Below the pieces are notes generated by a model. It was given only the letters and a program-made list of their open reading frames with translations. It was not told the origin of the DNA and did no database searches. A DNA stretch of 7,615 nucleotides from an uncultured Lentisphaeria bacterium. GTDB taxonomy: Bacteria > Verrucomicrobiota > Lentisphaeria > Victivallales > UBA1829. Positions 1-5,206 of the stretch are shown here, in pieces. Both the position numbers and the translations under genes were made by a program. Positions within the stretch are counted from its first letter, which is position 1. Each line of letters begins with the position of its first letter. The DNA is taken from positions 1 to 7,615 of the forward strand of contig CAJMAW010000134.1 in NCBI GenBank assembly GCA_905211485.1, given 5' to 3'.

Positions 1-172
1 CGGGCCCGCCGCTCAGAATAATCCCAGCGGGCGCTTCCGCGCGGATCTCCTCCGCCGTCATGCGGTAGGGGACTATTTTGCTGAACACGTTGACTTCACG
101 GATGCGGCGCGCAATCAGCTGGCTGTACTGGGATCCGAAATCCAGGACCAGGATGGATTCATTTCTGTTCAT
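1..172 (-). CDS. guaA: GMP synthase (glutamine-hydrolysing), N-terminal fragment
   Basis: The first 57 codons of a gene that runs off the left edge. GuaA makes GMP from XMP, ATP and glutamine in the cytoplasm, the last step of guanine nucleotide synthesis; the family is usually a little over 500 residues, so about a tenth is visible. The fragment is the start of the class I glutamine amidotransferase domain: ILVLDFGSQYSQLIARRIRE (residues 7-26) is the family's near-invariant opening, and IILSGGP (51-57) is the strand and oxyanion-region loop before the catalytic Cys, which lies outside the window. The ATG at 172-170 is chosen because the family signature begins six codons later; upstream on the minus strand a GAGAG about ten bases away is a modest ribosome site. 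It is divergent from the RAM-domain gene and has a long structured leader. Identification is firm; the completeness of the rest cannot be judged. Confidence 0.93.
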   Translation of the reverse strand, partial: MNRNESILVLDFGSQYSQLIARRIREVNVFSKIVPYRMTAEEIRAEAPAGIILSGGP

Positions 173-198
173 TCTTTTTACACTCTCGATCTGTTCTT

Positions 199-250
199 TC
201 TCTCCGGGCATTCATCGGCGCAATGTGTGAAAGCGCCTGCCCGGGAGAGA
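199..250 (-). promoter_or_regulatory. Strong interrupted hairpin in the guaA leader
   Basis: Read on the minus strand, an outer 12-bp helix (250-238 with 210-199, one bulged C) is followed by an inner perfect 5-bp helix, GGCGC with GCGCC (237-233 with 221-217). The loop is 11 nt (232-222), and there is a six-base one-sided bulge GATGAA (216-211). The element ends 26 bases before the guaA ATG. No T-run follows, so it is not a simple terminator. I do not recognise a known purine riboswitch core in it. It may be a regulatory leader or a site for a protein or nuclease. A possible minus-strand -10 (TATTAT, 332-327) lies upstream but has no good -35. Confidence 0.5.
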
Positions 251-406
251 TCCAAAAGGAACCGCCGGATCCAGAACTGTCTCCGAACGGAATTCCCTGA
301 TTCAATTTCAAATTTTTCTGATCTATATAATAGAGCTCCCGACTCCTCTTTTTTCCAGTCCATGGAAGAACTTTGATGAAATTATTTGGAAAAAGAAAAG
401 ATGCGC

Positions 407-434
407 TTGACAAAGTCCGCCGGACGGTTATGTT
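407..434 (+). promoter_or_regulatory. Sigma-70-type promoter for the RAM-domain gene
   Basis: A perfect -35 box TTGACA (407-412) is separated by 16 bases from TATGTT (429-434), which matches four of the six consensus -10 positions. The predicted transcript start is near 441, giving a leader of about 80 bases before the RAM gene. An 11-bp perfect palindrome GTCCGCCGGAC (415-425) fills most of the spacer, where a bound dimer would block RNA polymerase. Call based on sequence match only. Confidence 0.55.
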
Positions 435-473
435 AGCCCCAGAAAACGGGCTTCCCGCCTCAACAGGAGGGGG

Positions 474-512
474 ATGTCGGTCAATAAAAAAAAGCCATAT
501 CCAAGGAAATGA
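474..512 (+). CDS. Possible 12-codon leader peptide (MSVNKKKPYPRK)
   Basis: A very short frame opens at ATG 474 directly after a strong ribosome site (AGGAGGGGG, 465-473). It encodes MSVNKKKPYPRK and stops at TGA 510-512. The stop overlaps the GAGG (511-514) that serves as ribosome site for the RAM-domain gene starting at 521, so a ribosome finishing the leader ORF would sit on the next gene's start. The run of three Lys and the Pro-Tyr-Pro are residues that can slow ribosomes, which fits an attenuating or coupling leader for an amino-acid-sensing protein. It could equally be a chance frame created by a strong purine-rich site; no homology can be judged at this length. Confidence 0.35.
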   Translation: MSVNKKKPYPRK

Positions 513-520
513 GGTGCAAC

Positions 521-796
521 ATGGTTACAGCAGTCATCCTCGTCAGTGTCGAACGCCATCTGCTCAATGAGATCATTGACGAAATCGTAAAGATTCCCGG
601 CATCACGGAAGTCCATTCCGTCGTCGGCGAATACGACCTTGCAGCCATTGCCAGAGTCAAGAGCAACCAGGATCTTTCCGCCATCATCGCGGACAAAATG
701 TGCCGTCAGATCAAGGGCATCACCCGGACAAAAACCCTGATTTCCCTTACATCCTACTTCAATTACGATGCAAAGGCGGCTTACGGGGATCTCTGA
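521..796 (+). CDS. Stand-alone Lrp/AsnC ligand-binding (RAM) domain protein
   Basis: A 91-residue protein consisting of only the C-terminal ligand-binding and oligomerisation domain of Lrp/AsnC regulators, without the helix-turn-helix. Visible are strand AVILVSVE (4-11), helix LLNEIIDEIVKIPGI (14-28), strand VHSVVGEYDLAAIARV (31-46) with the family's G-x-Y-D-hydrophobic turn at 36-40, helix DLSAIIADKMCRQIKGI (51-67) and final strand RTKTLISLTS (69-78). In known full-length relatives this fold binds amino acids between subunits; single-domain members are thought to sense effectors or modulate full-length Lrp proteins. An in-frame ATG exists four codons upstream (509), but the one at 521 has GAGGTG five bases before it and begins exactly at the domain, so it is preferred. 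It has its own promoter, a possible leader peptide and a strong terminator, so it is monocistronic. The ligand is unknown. Confidence 0.88.
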   Translation: MVTAVILVSVERHLLNEIIDEIVKIPGITEVHSVVGEYDLAAIARVKSNQDLSAIIADKMCRQIKGITRTKTLISLTSYFNYDAKAAYGDL

Positions 797-838
797 AAAG
801 AAATTTCCTTCCCGCTTTTCAGGAACATGAAAATTCCA

Positions 839-868
839 GGCGCGTCCGTTCGGAACGCGCCTTTTTTT
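839..868 (+). terminator. Intrinsic terminator of the RAM-domain gene
   Basis: A 7-bp GC-rich stem GGCGCGT (839-845) with ACGCGCC (855-861) encloses CCGTTCGGA, which can add two or three further pairs. Seven T residues follow at once (862-868). It begins 42 bases after the stop codon. Textbook rho-independent form; the minus strand lacks a T-run here, so it acts one way. Confidence 0.9.
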
Positions 869-939
869 ATGCAGTTTTCTCTTCTTTTCTCTTTTCTGCA
901 TCTTTTCATGGAAAATAGTATGGAGAAGAAGGGGAAAAA

Positions 940-980
940 AGAGGGGGGGAAATTTTTTCCCCGGAGAACAGGCGCCGGGG
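940..980 (-). terminator. Weak candidate terminator after ybaK
   Basis: Just past the ybaK stop on the minus strand, CCCCGG (980-975) can pair with CCGGGG (964-959) around a ten-base loop. A second small fold-back, GGGGAAA with TTTCCCC, follows and then a run of six T (940-935). The T-run is not directly after the main stem, so this is a poor match to the intrinsic form. The rest of 869-987 is a pyrimidine-rich then purine-rich stretch with no gene. Confidence 0.25.
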
Positions 981-987
981 CAAACGG

Positions 988-1485
988 TCAATCCCGGATC
1001 AGATCCAGAAATTCCGCATGGATGGTTTCCGACAAAGCAAAGGGGGAGACTCTGAGATTGGTGCCGACCCTGCCCCCACTCACATAAATGGAGTCATACA
1101 GAATGGCCGTTTCATCGATCCAGGAGGGGAAGGTCTTTTTCATTCCCAGCGGGGAACAACCCCCATGAATGTATCCTGTCATGGGCAGGAGCTGTTTTGA
1201 AGGGAGCATTTCCAGACGTTTCCGCCCAGCGGCTCGGGCGGCCTTCTTCAGATCCAGCTCACGGCATCCGGGAATGATGAAGACAAAACATTCCGAAGGC
1301 TGAAAGGAAGTCGTCACCAGGGTTTTGAAGACCTGTTCAGGATCGACTCCGAGCTTTCGGGCGATGGAAACCGCGTCCAGAAGCCCGTCCTCAACGGGAT
1401 ATTCCAGAAACTGATATTCGACTCCAAGGCCTTCCAGCATCCGCATGGCATTGGTTTTTCCAGAGTTTCCGCTGTTGTTCATCAT
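988..1485 (-). CDS. ybaK: YbaK/EbsC-family aminoacyl-tRNA deacylase
   Basis: A 165-residue cytoplasmic protein of the YbaK/ProX editing superfamily. The E. coli member hydrolyses Cys-tRNA(Pro) formed by mistake by prolyl-tRNA synthetase. Family marks are all present: KTNAMRMLEGLGVEYQFLEY near the N-terminus (10-29), QVFKTLV with the conserved Lys at 54, GYIHGGCSPLG (104-114), WIDE (122-125) and the closing strand IYVSGGRVG (133-141). Length matches the usual 155-165. Two adjacent ATGs (1485 and 1482) are possible; the first shares its A with the TGA stop of the upstream peptidase gene, so the two genes overlap by one base and are probably translationally coupled, with AGGAG ten bases upstream inside the preceding gene. 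Substrate could be Cys-tRNA(Pro) or another mischarged tRNA; subfamily cannot be fixed by eye. Confidence 0.88.
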   Translation of the reverse strand: MMNNSGNSGKTNAMRMLEGLGVEYQFLEYPVEDGLLDAVSIARKLGVDPEQVFKTLVTTSFQPSECFVFIIPGCRELDLKKAARAAGRKRLEMLPSKQLLPMTGYIHGGCSPLGMKKTFPSWIDETAILYDSIYVSGGRVGTNLRVSPFALSETIHAEFLDLIRD

Positions 1486-3497
1486 CAGGAAGAAACTCCT
1501 TTCCCGTCATCCGTGGATACATTCGTTCTTTCTTCCCGGTCCGCAGGGAAAAGTCCGACAGCGGTGGTCCGCGGATTCACTTTTCTCAGAGGCCGGACTG
1601 AATCTTCCAGCAGGGATGCGGTGGAAAAAGAGGTTTTCCCGCTTCCCGTTTCTCTTTCCTTTTTCTTCCCCTCGGAATCAGAATCGGGAAGCAGGCAGCG
1701 GATTTCCGCACGGCTCCGGGAACGTGAGATCAGAGTTTTGCTGTTCCAGAACTGCCGATAATCCTGCTGGAAACGGTCGAGATCGATTCCCTCCCATGCG
1801 GCCCGGTTGGCCTTTGCGGGATCTCCTGTTTCGACGAGGGCGCGGTAATAGCGGCCCGGGATTCCGGCATAGGAATTTTCCTCCTTCAGCACGGGGCCGC
1901 CGCAGAGCATGAAATAGACCAGAGACCAGACGGCGGGATAGGAAAGTTCGTGTTCCGCCTGAAATTCCTCCAGAGACATTTCCTTGAGTCTGCGCACATC
2001 GCCCAGTCCGGAAAACGCGGCTTGGCGTCCCCTTTCGAGCGCATCACGTCCGGGAGACAAACGGAATTTCCCGCTTCCACGGAAATCCACATCCTCAAAA
2101 AGCTGAGCCAGGCCTTCGTTGAACCACACATGGGCATTCCGTCCTCCTGCGGTGTAGAACAAATACTGATGGAAAAGTTCGTGATAAAGGGTATGAATCA
2201 TTTCCTCCATTCTGTTCTTCCCCTTCAGACGAGGAATGGGAGAAACGACAAGCTCCTTTTTCATTGCCATCCAGATCCCGATCGACCACTCCCATTCCTC
2301 TCCGACGTAAGCGACGTAATCCTCATGGGATCCGAAGATGCGGATCACGCTGACATCGTCAATTTCCCGCAGCGGAGGAAGCACCTGGCTGTAGAAACTG
2401 TGTATTTTCTCCGCTTCCCGGCGGATTTCCTCGATTTCGGAACTTTTCCGGATATCGGCCGTCAGGATGAAATTCGGAGTTTCAAGATACCACCATCCGG
2501 GGAGGTTCCGGATGTTGGATATGACGTCCTGCCGGCTGCGCAGATACTTTTCGCTGTACTGGATTTCTTCCCCGGTCCTTTTCAGCCCCTCTCTTTTTTT
2601 CTCCTCCCGGGGAGACTGCGCTTTTGGCATCTGGAGCTTCAGACTGCTGACGGACGCAAGGGCCGCCCGTCCCGCCTTCTCCCCGAACAAGGAAGGGGCA
2701 AAGCGGTAAAAAAGCACCACGCCGTGTCCGGGGACACGTTCATCCGTGCAGAGGAAAAGGAAGGTTCCGAGATTTTCCCTGCCCGGGATCTCATAACGGA
2801 GGATCCGCGTCATCGGGGAGGAAGTGCGGATATTTTCCCCGGAAAGACTCAGCTTTCCCTCCGCTCCGGTGAAGGCTTTCAGCCATTTTTCCATCTGGAA
2901 GGGGAATGTTTCCATTCCCGATAATCCGCCGGATCCGGGATCCACCTTTTCAGATTCAGAGTGCTTTCTCCCGGCATTCCCGCCTTCCGCATTGGAATCG
3001 GCATGGGGCTTTGTATTCAAACGAGAAATCCCGGGCTTGGCTGTCGAACGAGCGTTCGCTTTCCATTCACGGGCCCAGGAGTCAAAGCTTTCGCGGGTAA
3101 CGTAATTCTCATAAAAACAGGGGGGACTTTCCTCCGAGGGGGCAGGAAGAGAGGGAATCCCGATCAGAATGGAAACGCCGGGAGAGGAAAAACTCGCGGC
3201 GCACTGATCGTTCATCCATGCATCGCGGACGCAAACACCTTCCAGCTCCAGTCCGTCGCTGCGGCGGAACGAGGTATGACTCAAGGCGGGCAGAGGTCTT
3301 TGTTCACAGTCCTTGAGCGGCCGGAAACGGATCCCGATCCCCGGAAGGGAAATCTCCCGGTCCAGACGCAGATGACGGGAGGATGGAGCGGCTGAAGAAC
3401 GAGTTTCATCCGAATCCGCATGGGAAAACGGCAGGAGGAAGAGAACACTCAGCAGGAAAAGGGAAGCTCTTCTTTTTTTCATCCGGGTCCGATACAT
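1485..3497 (-). CDS. Secreted DUF1570/peptidase-MA-like zinc metallopeptidase
   Basis: A 670-residue protein with an N-terminal export signal: basic MYRTRMKKRR, hydrophobic ASLFLLSVLFLLPFSHA, likely cleavage after A27. Residues 150-195 are a low-complexity, charged and Gly/Ser-rich linker. The catalytic region holds HELFH (439-443) and NEGLAQLFED (460-469); HExxH with Glu461 eighteen residues on is the gluzincin pattern, and WFNEGLA is typical of DUF1570-like proteins. It is preceded by the FILTADI strand (343-349) and EEMIHTLYHE helix seen in that group. The last 80 residues are Arg/Ser/Lys-rich and look disordered. ATG 3497 is used; an in-frame ATG at 3482 would give a shorter signal peptide, and neither has a good ribosome site. 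It sits first in a two-gene unit with ybaK. Target protein is unknown; a periplasmic or outer-surface role is inferred from the signal sequence. Confidence 0.75.
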   Translation of the reverse strand: MYRTRMKKRRASLFLLSVLFLLPFSHADSDETRSSAAPSSRHLRLDREISLPGIGIRFRPLKDCEQRPLPALSHTSFRRSDGLELEGVCVRDAWMNDQCAASFSSPGVSILIGIPSLPAPSEESPPCFYENYVTRESFDSWAREWKANARSTAKPGISRLNTKPHADSNAEGGNAGRKHSESEKVDPGSGGLSGMETFPFQMEKWLKAFTGAEGKLSLSGENIRTSSPMTRILRYEIPGRENLGTFLFLCTDERVPGHGVVLFYRFAPSLFGEKAGRAALASVSSLKLQMPKAQSPREEKKREGLKRTGEEIQYSEKYLRSRQDVISNIRNLPGWWYLETPNFILTADIRKSSEIEEIRREAEKIHSFYSQVLPPLREIDDVSVIRIFGSHEDYVAYVGEEWEWSIGIWMAMKKELVVSPIPRLKGKNRMEEMIHTLYHELFHQYLFYTAGGRNAHVWFNEGLAQLFEDVDFRGSGKFRLSPGRDALERGRQAAFSGLGDVRRLKEMSLEEFQAEHELSYPAVWSLVYFMLCGGPVLKEENSYAGIPGRYYRALVETGDPAKANRAAWEGIDLDRFQQDYRQFWNSKTLISRSRSRAEIRCLLPDSDSEGKKKERETGSGKTSFSTASLLEDSVRPLRKVNPRTTAVGLFPADREERTNVSTDDGKGVSS

Positions 3498-3553
3498 TTT
3501 TGTTTTTTTCTTTAATCTGTTCCCGCGGTTTTTCCCGTTTTTTTCCCCTGGTC

Positions 3554-3567
3554 ACCGGAATTCCGGT
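3554..3567. promoter_or_regulatory. 14-bp perfect palindrome upstream of the peptidase gene
   Basis: ACCGGAATTCCGGT is fully self-complementary and lies 57 bases upstream of the peptidase ATG, in the place expected for its promoter. This is the form of a dimeric repressor or activator site, but no clear -35/-10 pair was found next to it and there is no second copy in the window. Confidence 0.3.
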
Positions 3568-3751
3568 TCACGTTTCCGTCCTTTCCAATTCTGAAGCGGT
3601 CTCAAGGAACAGACGCGCGGGACAGGATTGGGAATGTAAGGAAAAAGGCTTTCCCAAAAGCGGAAAGGGCCCCCTTCCCCGGGAGATTCCTTCCTTCTGT
3701 TTCATCCGGTAACAATACAGCAGAGAAGAAGGAAATGCAAATTTCCCGTGA

Positions 3752-3818
3752 GGAGAGGACGGGGGAAAAGAAGGATCGGGAATCCTTCCTCTTTCCTTCC
3801 TCCCCCTGCTCTCTCTCC
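3752..3818. repeat. Imperfect purine/pyrimidine fold-back
   Basis: Three nested complementary blocks share one axis. The innermost is GAAGGAT (3770-3776) with ATCCTTC (3782-3788), loop CGGGA. The middle is GGGGG (3761-3765) with CCCCC (3802-3806). The outer is GGAGAG (3752-3757) with CTCTCC (3813-3818). The left side is almost all purine and the right side almost all pyrimidine, so it could extrude as a hairpin or form triplex DNA. Its position upstream of the likely leuB promoter suggests a DNA rather than RNA role, unless transcription starts earlier. Confidence 0.4.
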
Positions 3819-3862
3819 TTCCCGGGGATTCCCGGACATGCGGAAAAAATCAGGAGGCGTTC

Positions 3863-3891
3863 TTGAATATTCGGGAATCCGACTGTATGGT
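3863..3891 (+). promoter_or_regulatory. Candidate leuB promoter
   Basis: TTGAAT (3863-3868) and TATGGT (3886-3891) are separated by an ideal 17 bases, each matching four consensus positions; a TG dinucleotide precedes the -10. The predicted start near 3898 gives a leader of about 50 bases. A ten-base repeat TTCGGGAATC lies in the spacer (3870-3879) and again just after the predicted start (3905-3914), positions suited to a repressor. Confidence 0.4.
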
Positions 3892-3949
3892 AACAGGCCG
3901 ATTTTTCGGGAATCTTGTTCAAGAGAGACAGAAAGGAAACACAGAGAAA

Positions 3950-5062
3950 ATGTCCGGAAAGACGTATAAAATCGCCGCTCTCCCCGGAGACGGAACAGGT
4001 CCGGAGGTGGTCGCGGAAGGAATCAAAGTACTGAATGCGGCCGCGGAAAAATTCCACTTTGCACTCGACTTCGACAGTTTCGACTGGGGCGGAGAACGTT
4101 ATCTGAAAACGGGAAATATCCTCCCCGACGATGCTACAGAAATTCTGAAACGCTATGACGCCGTCTTTCTCGGTGCGATCGGACACCCGGATGTCAAGCC
4201 CGGCATTCTGGAGAAAGGCATCCTTCTGAAGCTGAGATTTGAACTGGATCAGTACATCAATCTCCGTCCTGTGAAACTCTATCCCGGTGTGGAATGCCCG
4301 CTGGTGGGCAAGACTCCGGAAGACATTGACTATGTCGTGGTTCGTGAAAATACTGGCGACGTCTACACGGGCATGGGCGGAGTCTCCCAGAAAGGCACGA
4401 AGGACGAAATCGCCATTCAGGAAATGGTCTACAACCGCGCCCAGGTGGACCGCTGCCTCAAATTCGCCTTTGAACTTGCCGCGAAACGTCACACGAAGGA
4501 AAATCCCTGGAAGGGGCTTTCCGCGGAAGACATTGCCGCGGGCAAGACCTCCCAGCTCACGCTCTGCGGAAAGACGAACGTTCTCACCTACGTTTTCAAC
4601 CTCTGGGAACGCGCCTTCCATGAAATGGGAAAGAATTATCCGACGGTCAAGCTCAATTACTGCCATATCGACGCCACCTGCATGTGGATGGTCAAGAACC
4701 CCGAATGGTTCGACGTCATCGTGACGACCAACATGTTCGGCGACATCATCACCGACCTTGCCGCCATGACTTCCGGCGGCATGGGCATTTCCGCCGGCGG
4801 GAATCTCAATCCCGAAGGCGTCAGCATGTTTGAACCCATCGGCGGTTCCGCTCCGAAGTATACGGGCAAAGGCGTCATCAATCCGCTTGCGGCGATCCTT
4901 GCCGGCGCAATGATGTTGCGTTATCTCGGGGAAATGGAAGCGGCGGACGCCATTGAAAAGAGTGTCGCTTATCTGACGGAACACAAACTCAAATCGCTTT
5001 CAGCGGGAAAAATGGGATATTCCACAAGCGAGGTCGGTGATCTTGTTGTGGAACATCTCTGA
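3950..5062 (+). CDS. leuB: 3-isopropylmalate dehydrogenase-like enzyme with NADP-type loop
   Basis: A 370-residue beta-decarboxylating dehydrogenase. LeuB oxidises and decarboxylates 3-isopropylmalate to 4-methyl-2-oxopentanoate, the third stage of leucine synthesis. Family marks: IAALPGDGTGPEV (8-20), the substrate arginines in LRFELDQYINLRPV (95-108: R96, R106) and VRENT (R132), Tyr139, Lys208 in GKTNVL, Asp241 in HIDAT, and Asp265/Asp269 in FGDIITDLAA. LRFELD-x-x-INLRP resembles the actinobacterial LeuB branch. The coenzyme loop GGSAPKYTGKG (298-308) is unusual: LeuB normally has HGSAPDIAGKG. A segment at about 181-201 looks longer than usual. ATG 3950 is used because the conserved core starts seven residues later and GAAAGGA lies upstream; an earlier TTG (3863) would add 29 non-conserved residues. 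No leuA, leuC or leuD is adjacent. Tartrate, homoisocitrate or other related dehydrogenase activity is possible. Confidence 0.82.
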   Translation: MSGKTYKIAALPGDGTGPEVVAEGIKVLNAAAEKFHFALDFDSFDWGGERYLKTGNILPDDATEILKRYDAVFLGAIGHPDVKPGILEKGILLKLRFELDQYINLRPVKLYPGVECPLVGKTPEDIDYVVVRENTGDVYTGMGGVSQKGTKDEIAIQEMVYNRAQVDRCLKFAFELAAKRHTKENPWKGLSAEDIAAGKTSQLTLCGKTNVLTYVFNLWERAFHEMGKNYPTVKLNYCHIDATCMWMVKNPEWFDVIVTTNMFGDIITDLAAMTSGGMGISAGGNLNPEGVSMFEPIGGSAPKYTGKGVINPLAAILAGAMMLRYLGEMEAADAIEKSVAYLTEHKLKSLSAGKMGYSTSEVGDLVVEHL

Positions 5063-5073
5063 TCCGGATCGGA

Positions 5074-5184
5074 CCGGGTCAGGGATTTCCTTTTCCCGCG
5101 GACCGGACGGGGGAAAACAGCTGGACAACATCTGCGCCGGAGAAACAGCCGCCCCCCCCGTCCCTGTCCTTTTTTCTTTTTCAT
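5074..5184 (+). terminator. Tandem hairpins and T-run after leuB
   Basis: Hairpin 1 pairs CCG-GTC (5074-5080, one bulged G) with GACCGG (5101-5106), and inside it GGGA (5082-5085) with TCCC (5094-5097). Hairpin 2 pairs GGACGGGGG (5105-5113) with CCCCCGTCC (5155-5163), nine perfect pairs around a 41-base loop. The two share bases 5105-5106. Six T (5170-5175) and a further T-rich run follow. This may end the leuB transcript, but the large loop and the six-base gap before the T-run are atypical; it could instead be part of a shared leuB-rnc leader. Confidence 0.35.
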
Positions 5185-5206
5185 TCAGTTCATTCATTTC
5201 ATTCCG
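5180..5206 (+). repeat. Three tandem 9-bp repeats (TTCATTCAN-type)
   Basis: Units TTCATTCAG (5180-5188), TTCATTCAT (5189-5197) and TTCATTCCG (5198-5206) follow one another without gaps. The rnc start region has the complementary design, GATGAATGA twice in tandem (5305-5313 and 5314-5322). The repeat therefore has a ready pairing partner 100 bases downstream in the same transcript. Confidence 0.75.

Larger units (their letters stand above)
3498..3949. other. Divergent intergenic region between peptidase gene and leuB
   Basis: 452 bases without a convincing gene. Going left to right there are T-rich runs next to the peptidase start (3498-3550), the palindrome at 3554-3567, a purine/pyrimidine fold-back (3752-3818), a nearly pure pyrimidine tract (3783-3823), and the candidate leuB promoter and leader (3863-3949). 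Short frames exist here but have no ribosome sites or recognisable products. I found no leucine-rich leader peptide and no T-box-like features, the usual ways leucine genes are attenuated. Confidence 0.6.

Noticed and set aside
301..331. A perfect TATAAT (326-331) as a plus-strand promoter.
   Set aside because: No acceptable -35 box at 16-18 bases; the nearest TTCAAT is 19 bases away, and the promoter at 407-434 is better placed.
373..570. A 65-codon plus-strand frame beginning MMKLFGKRKD.
   Set aside because: It contains the predicted promoter, lacks a good ribosome site and overlaps the RAM gene by 50 bases in another frame.
428..991. A 187-codon minus-strand open frame opposite the RAM-domain gene.
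   Set aside because: It crosses a strong plus-strand terminator and the RAM gene and encodes low-complexity basic sequence at its start.
1950..2924. A 324-codon plus-strand open frame opposite the peptidase gene.
   Set aside because: Its residues are unlike any family I know, it has no convincing ribosome site, and the opposite strand has a signal peptide and HExxH motif.
3863..3949. TTG start at 3863 giving LeuB 29 extra residues.
   Set aside because: The added residues are not family-like and the TTG is part of the candidate -35 box; ATG 3950 sits at the expected N-terminus.
3602..4984. A 460-codon open frame on the minus strand opposite leuB.
   Set aside because: It mirrors the well-supported leuB gene, shows no family signature or signal, and arises from the codon bias (few TTA, CTA or TCA triplets on the coding strand).
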